Assembly (NCBI GenBank): GCA_017444505.1
Contig: JAFSWK010000161.1
Coordinates: 1 to 13,887 of the forward strand
Length of the DNA: 13,887 nt
Origin: Rhodocyclaceae bacterium
GTDB lineage: Bacteria; Pseudomonadota; Gammaproteobacteria; Burkholderiales; Rhodocyclaceae
Direction: 5' to 3'
In this document: positions 13,167 to 13,887 of the stretch, piece by piece
Position numbering within the stretch: position 1 is the stretch's first letter
Layout: each line of letters opens with the position of its first letter
Position numbers and translations under genes: made by a program
Notes under the pieces: generated by a model
Seen by the model: only the letters and a program-made list of their open reading frames with translations
Database searches by the model: none
What the model was told of the DNA's origin: nothing

Positions 13167-13887
13167 GATGGCTGACCCGTGGCGGAGAAAATGGCATCGA
13201 GGTCTTCGGCGCGGAAAATCTCGCTGTGGTTGGAAAGTTCGTCATCAATGCGCAGTTCGCCGCGCTCTTGGACGATGGCGCGCGCCTCGGCTTCGCCCAC
13301 GCTGAGCAGCACGCGGGCGAGCTTTTCGCGCGACGGCGGTGGCGCGACGGTGAGGGGGCGCGGCGCAAACAGGCGCACGTCTTCTTCGGCAAACAGACGC
13401 GCGAGCAGCGCCGGCGCTTCCAGCGCCAGCAACTCTTCGCGGCGCACGGTGGCCGCCAGCGTGCTGATGCGCTGCCAGCCGTCGGCATCTTGTACCGGCG
13501 CTTTCGGCGGCAGCGCCTGCAAAAAGAGTGCCGCGGCGTTGGTTTCATCGGCGGCGAGGAACAAGCGCGTCGGCTGCTGTTCGGAATGTTCCAGATAATG
13601 CGCAAAGATGTCGCCCAGCGTCTCGCCTTCCAGCCCGACCAGGCTCGTCCACGGCGCTTTCAGCGCGGGCGCATCCAGCGTCAGTTGCAACTGTCCGTCG
13701 CCAATCAGCGCGCGAGCCGTCTCAGGCAACGTGGGCGGCAAGGTTTGCGCGCAGCGCGCCATCGCGCGCAGGGCAAGGTCTTGCGTGCAATCGGCCACCG
13801 CCAGGGGGACGATGCCGTGCCCCTGAATTTGCAGCGTGATGCGCCCGGGCTGCTTCAGGTTGCCGGCGATGAGGGCGGCGACGGCGG
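13163..13887 (-). CDS. hslO: Hsp33 chaperone (HslO), 3' part, lacking all four redox-zinc cysteines
   Basis: The 5' end runs off the window; 240 codons are visible and about 50 N-terminal residues are missing. Hsp33 is a cytoplasmic holdase normally switched on when oxidation releases zinc from four C-terminal cysteines. The body is clear: ALIAGNLKQPGRITLQIQG, VGLEGETLGDIFAHYLEHSE, QQPTRLFLAADE and LATVRREELLAL-type text. The C-terminal switch domain aligns without gaps to the family (APPPSREKLARVLLSVGEAE, then AIVQERGELRIDDELSNHSE), but CxC is replaced by P-P-P (13334-13342), and CxxC by D-E-L-S (13232-13243). The reading frame is intact up to a TGA that overlaps nnr. It is either constitutively active or regulated without zinc. 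It is called hslO by homology, not by retained redox function. Confidence 0.9.
   Translation of the reverse strand, partial: AVAALIAGNLKQPGRITLQIQGHGIVPLAVADCTQDLALRAMARCAQTLPPTLPETARALIGDGQLQLTLDAPALKAPWTSLVGLEGETLGDIFAHYLEHSEQQPTRLFLAADETNAAALFLQALPPKAPVQDADGWQRISTLAATVRREELLALEAPALLARLFAEEDVRLFAPRPLTVAPPPSREKLARVLLSVGEAEARAIVQERGELRIDDELSNHSEIFRAEDLDAIFSATGQPS

Noticed and set aside
11736..13175. 479-codon open frame on the + strand opposite nnr
   Set aside because: Gln/Arg/Gly-rich antisense shadow with no family match.

Overview
The window is GC-rich (roughly 60-65% by eye), densely coded and reads as the chromosome of a betaproteobacterium. Evidence for this is the E. coli-like GdhA and inorganic pyrophosphatase, the etfB-etfA plus 598-residue acyl-CoA dehydrogenase cluster typical of betaproteobacterial beta-oxidation, and a monofunctional RelA of gamma/betaproteobacterial type. 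A Rhodocyclales-like host is my guess and is not proven here. I see no rRNA, tRNA, CRISPR array, insertion sequence or prophage.

Layout, + strand, 1-8527: the 3' part of an RsmB/NOP-family RNA cytosine methyltransferase overlaps a small secreted phospholipase D-fold protein. Next come ppa and gdhA, separated by an intrinsic terminator that abuts the gdhA ribosome binding site. A 139-base gap with inverted and tandem repeats leads into etfB-etfA, a CbiM-like membrane protein gene and acyl-CoA dehydrogenase, and this likely operon is closed by a very strong terminator at 7645-7676. A RelB/DinJ antitoxin and PIN toxin pair with its own sigma70-like promoter follows.

Layout, - strand, 8544-13887 (read right to left): 3' part of hslO (Hsp33), nnr (NAD(P)HX epimerase/dehydratase), a YcgR-like PilZ protein, then relA, which converges on the toxin gene. 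hslO and nnr overlap by 4 bases; the other gaps are 85 and 23 bases.

How the genes fit together: ETF carries electrons from acyl-CoA dehydrogenase to the quinone pool, so etfBA and the dehydrogenase form a functional unit for acyl-CoA oxidation. The minus-strand genes are mostly stress, signalling and repair functions (redox chaperone, repair of damaged NAD(P)H, c-di-GMP response, stringent response).

Two genes carry unusual changes. (1) relA has an in-frame TGA exactly where the family has the last conserved cysteine of its zinc-finger (CC) domain, while the rest of that domain and the ACT domain stay open and conserved in the same frame. It could be a nonsense mutation, a base-call error or, less likely, a selenocysteine codon. 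(2) The Hsp33 lacks all four zinc-binding, redox-sensing cysteines (CxC has become PPP, and CxxC has become D-E-L-S) although the rest of the chaperone is intact.
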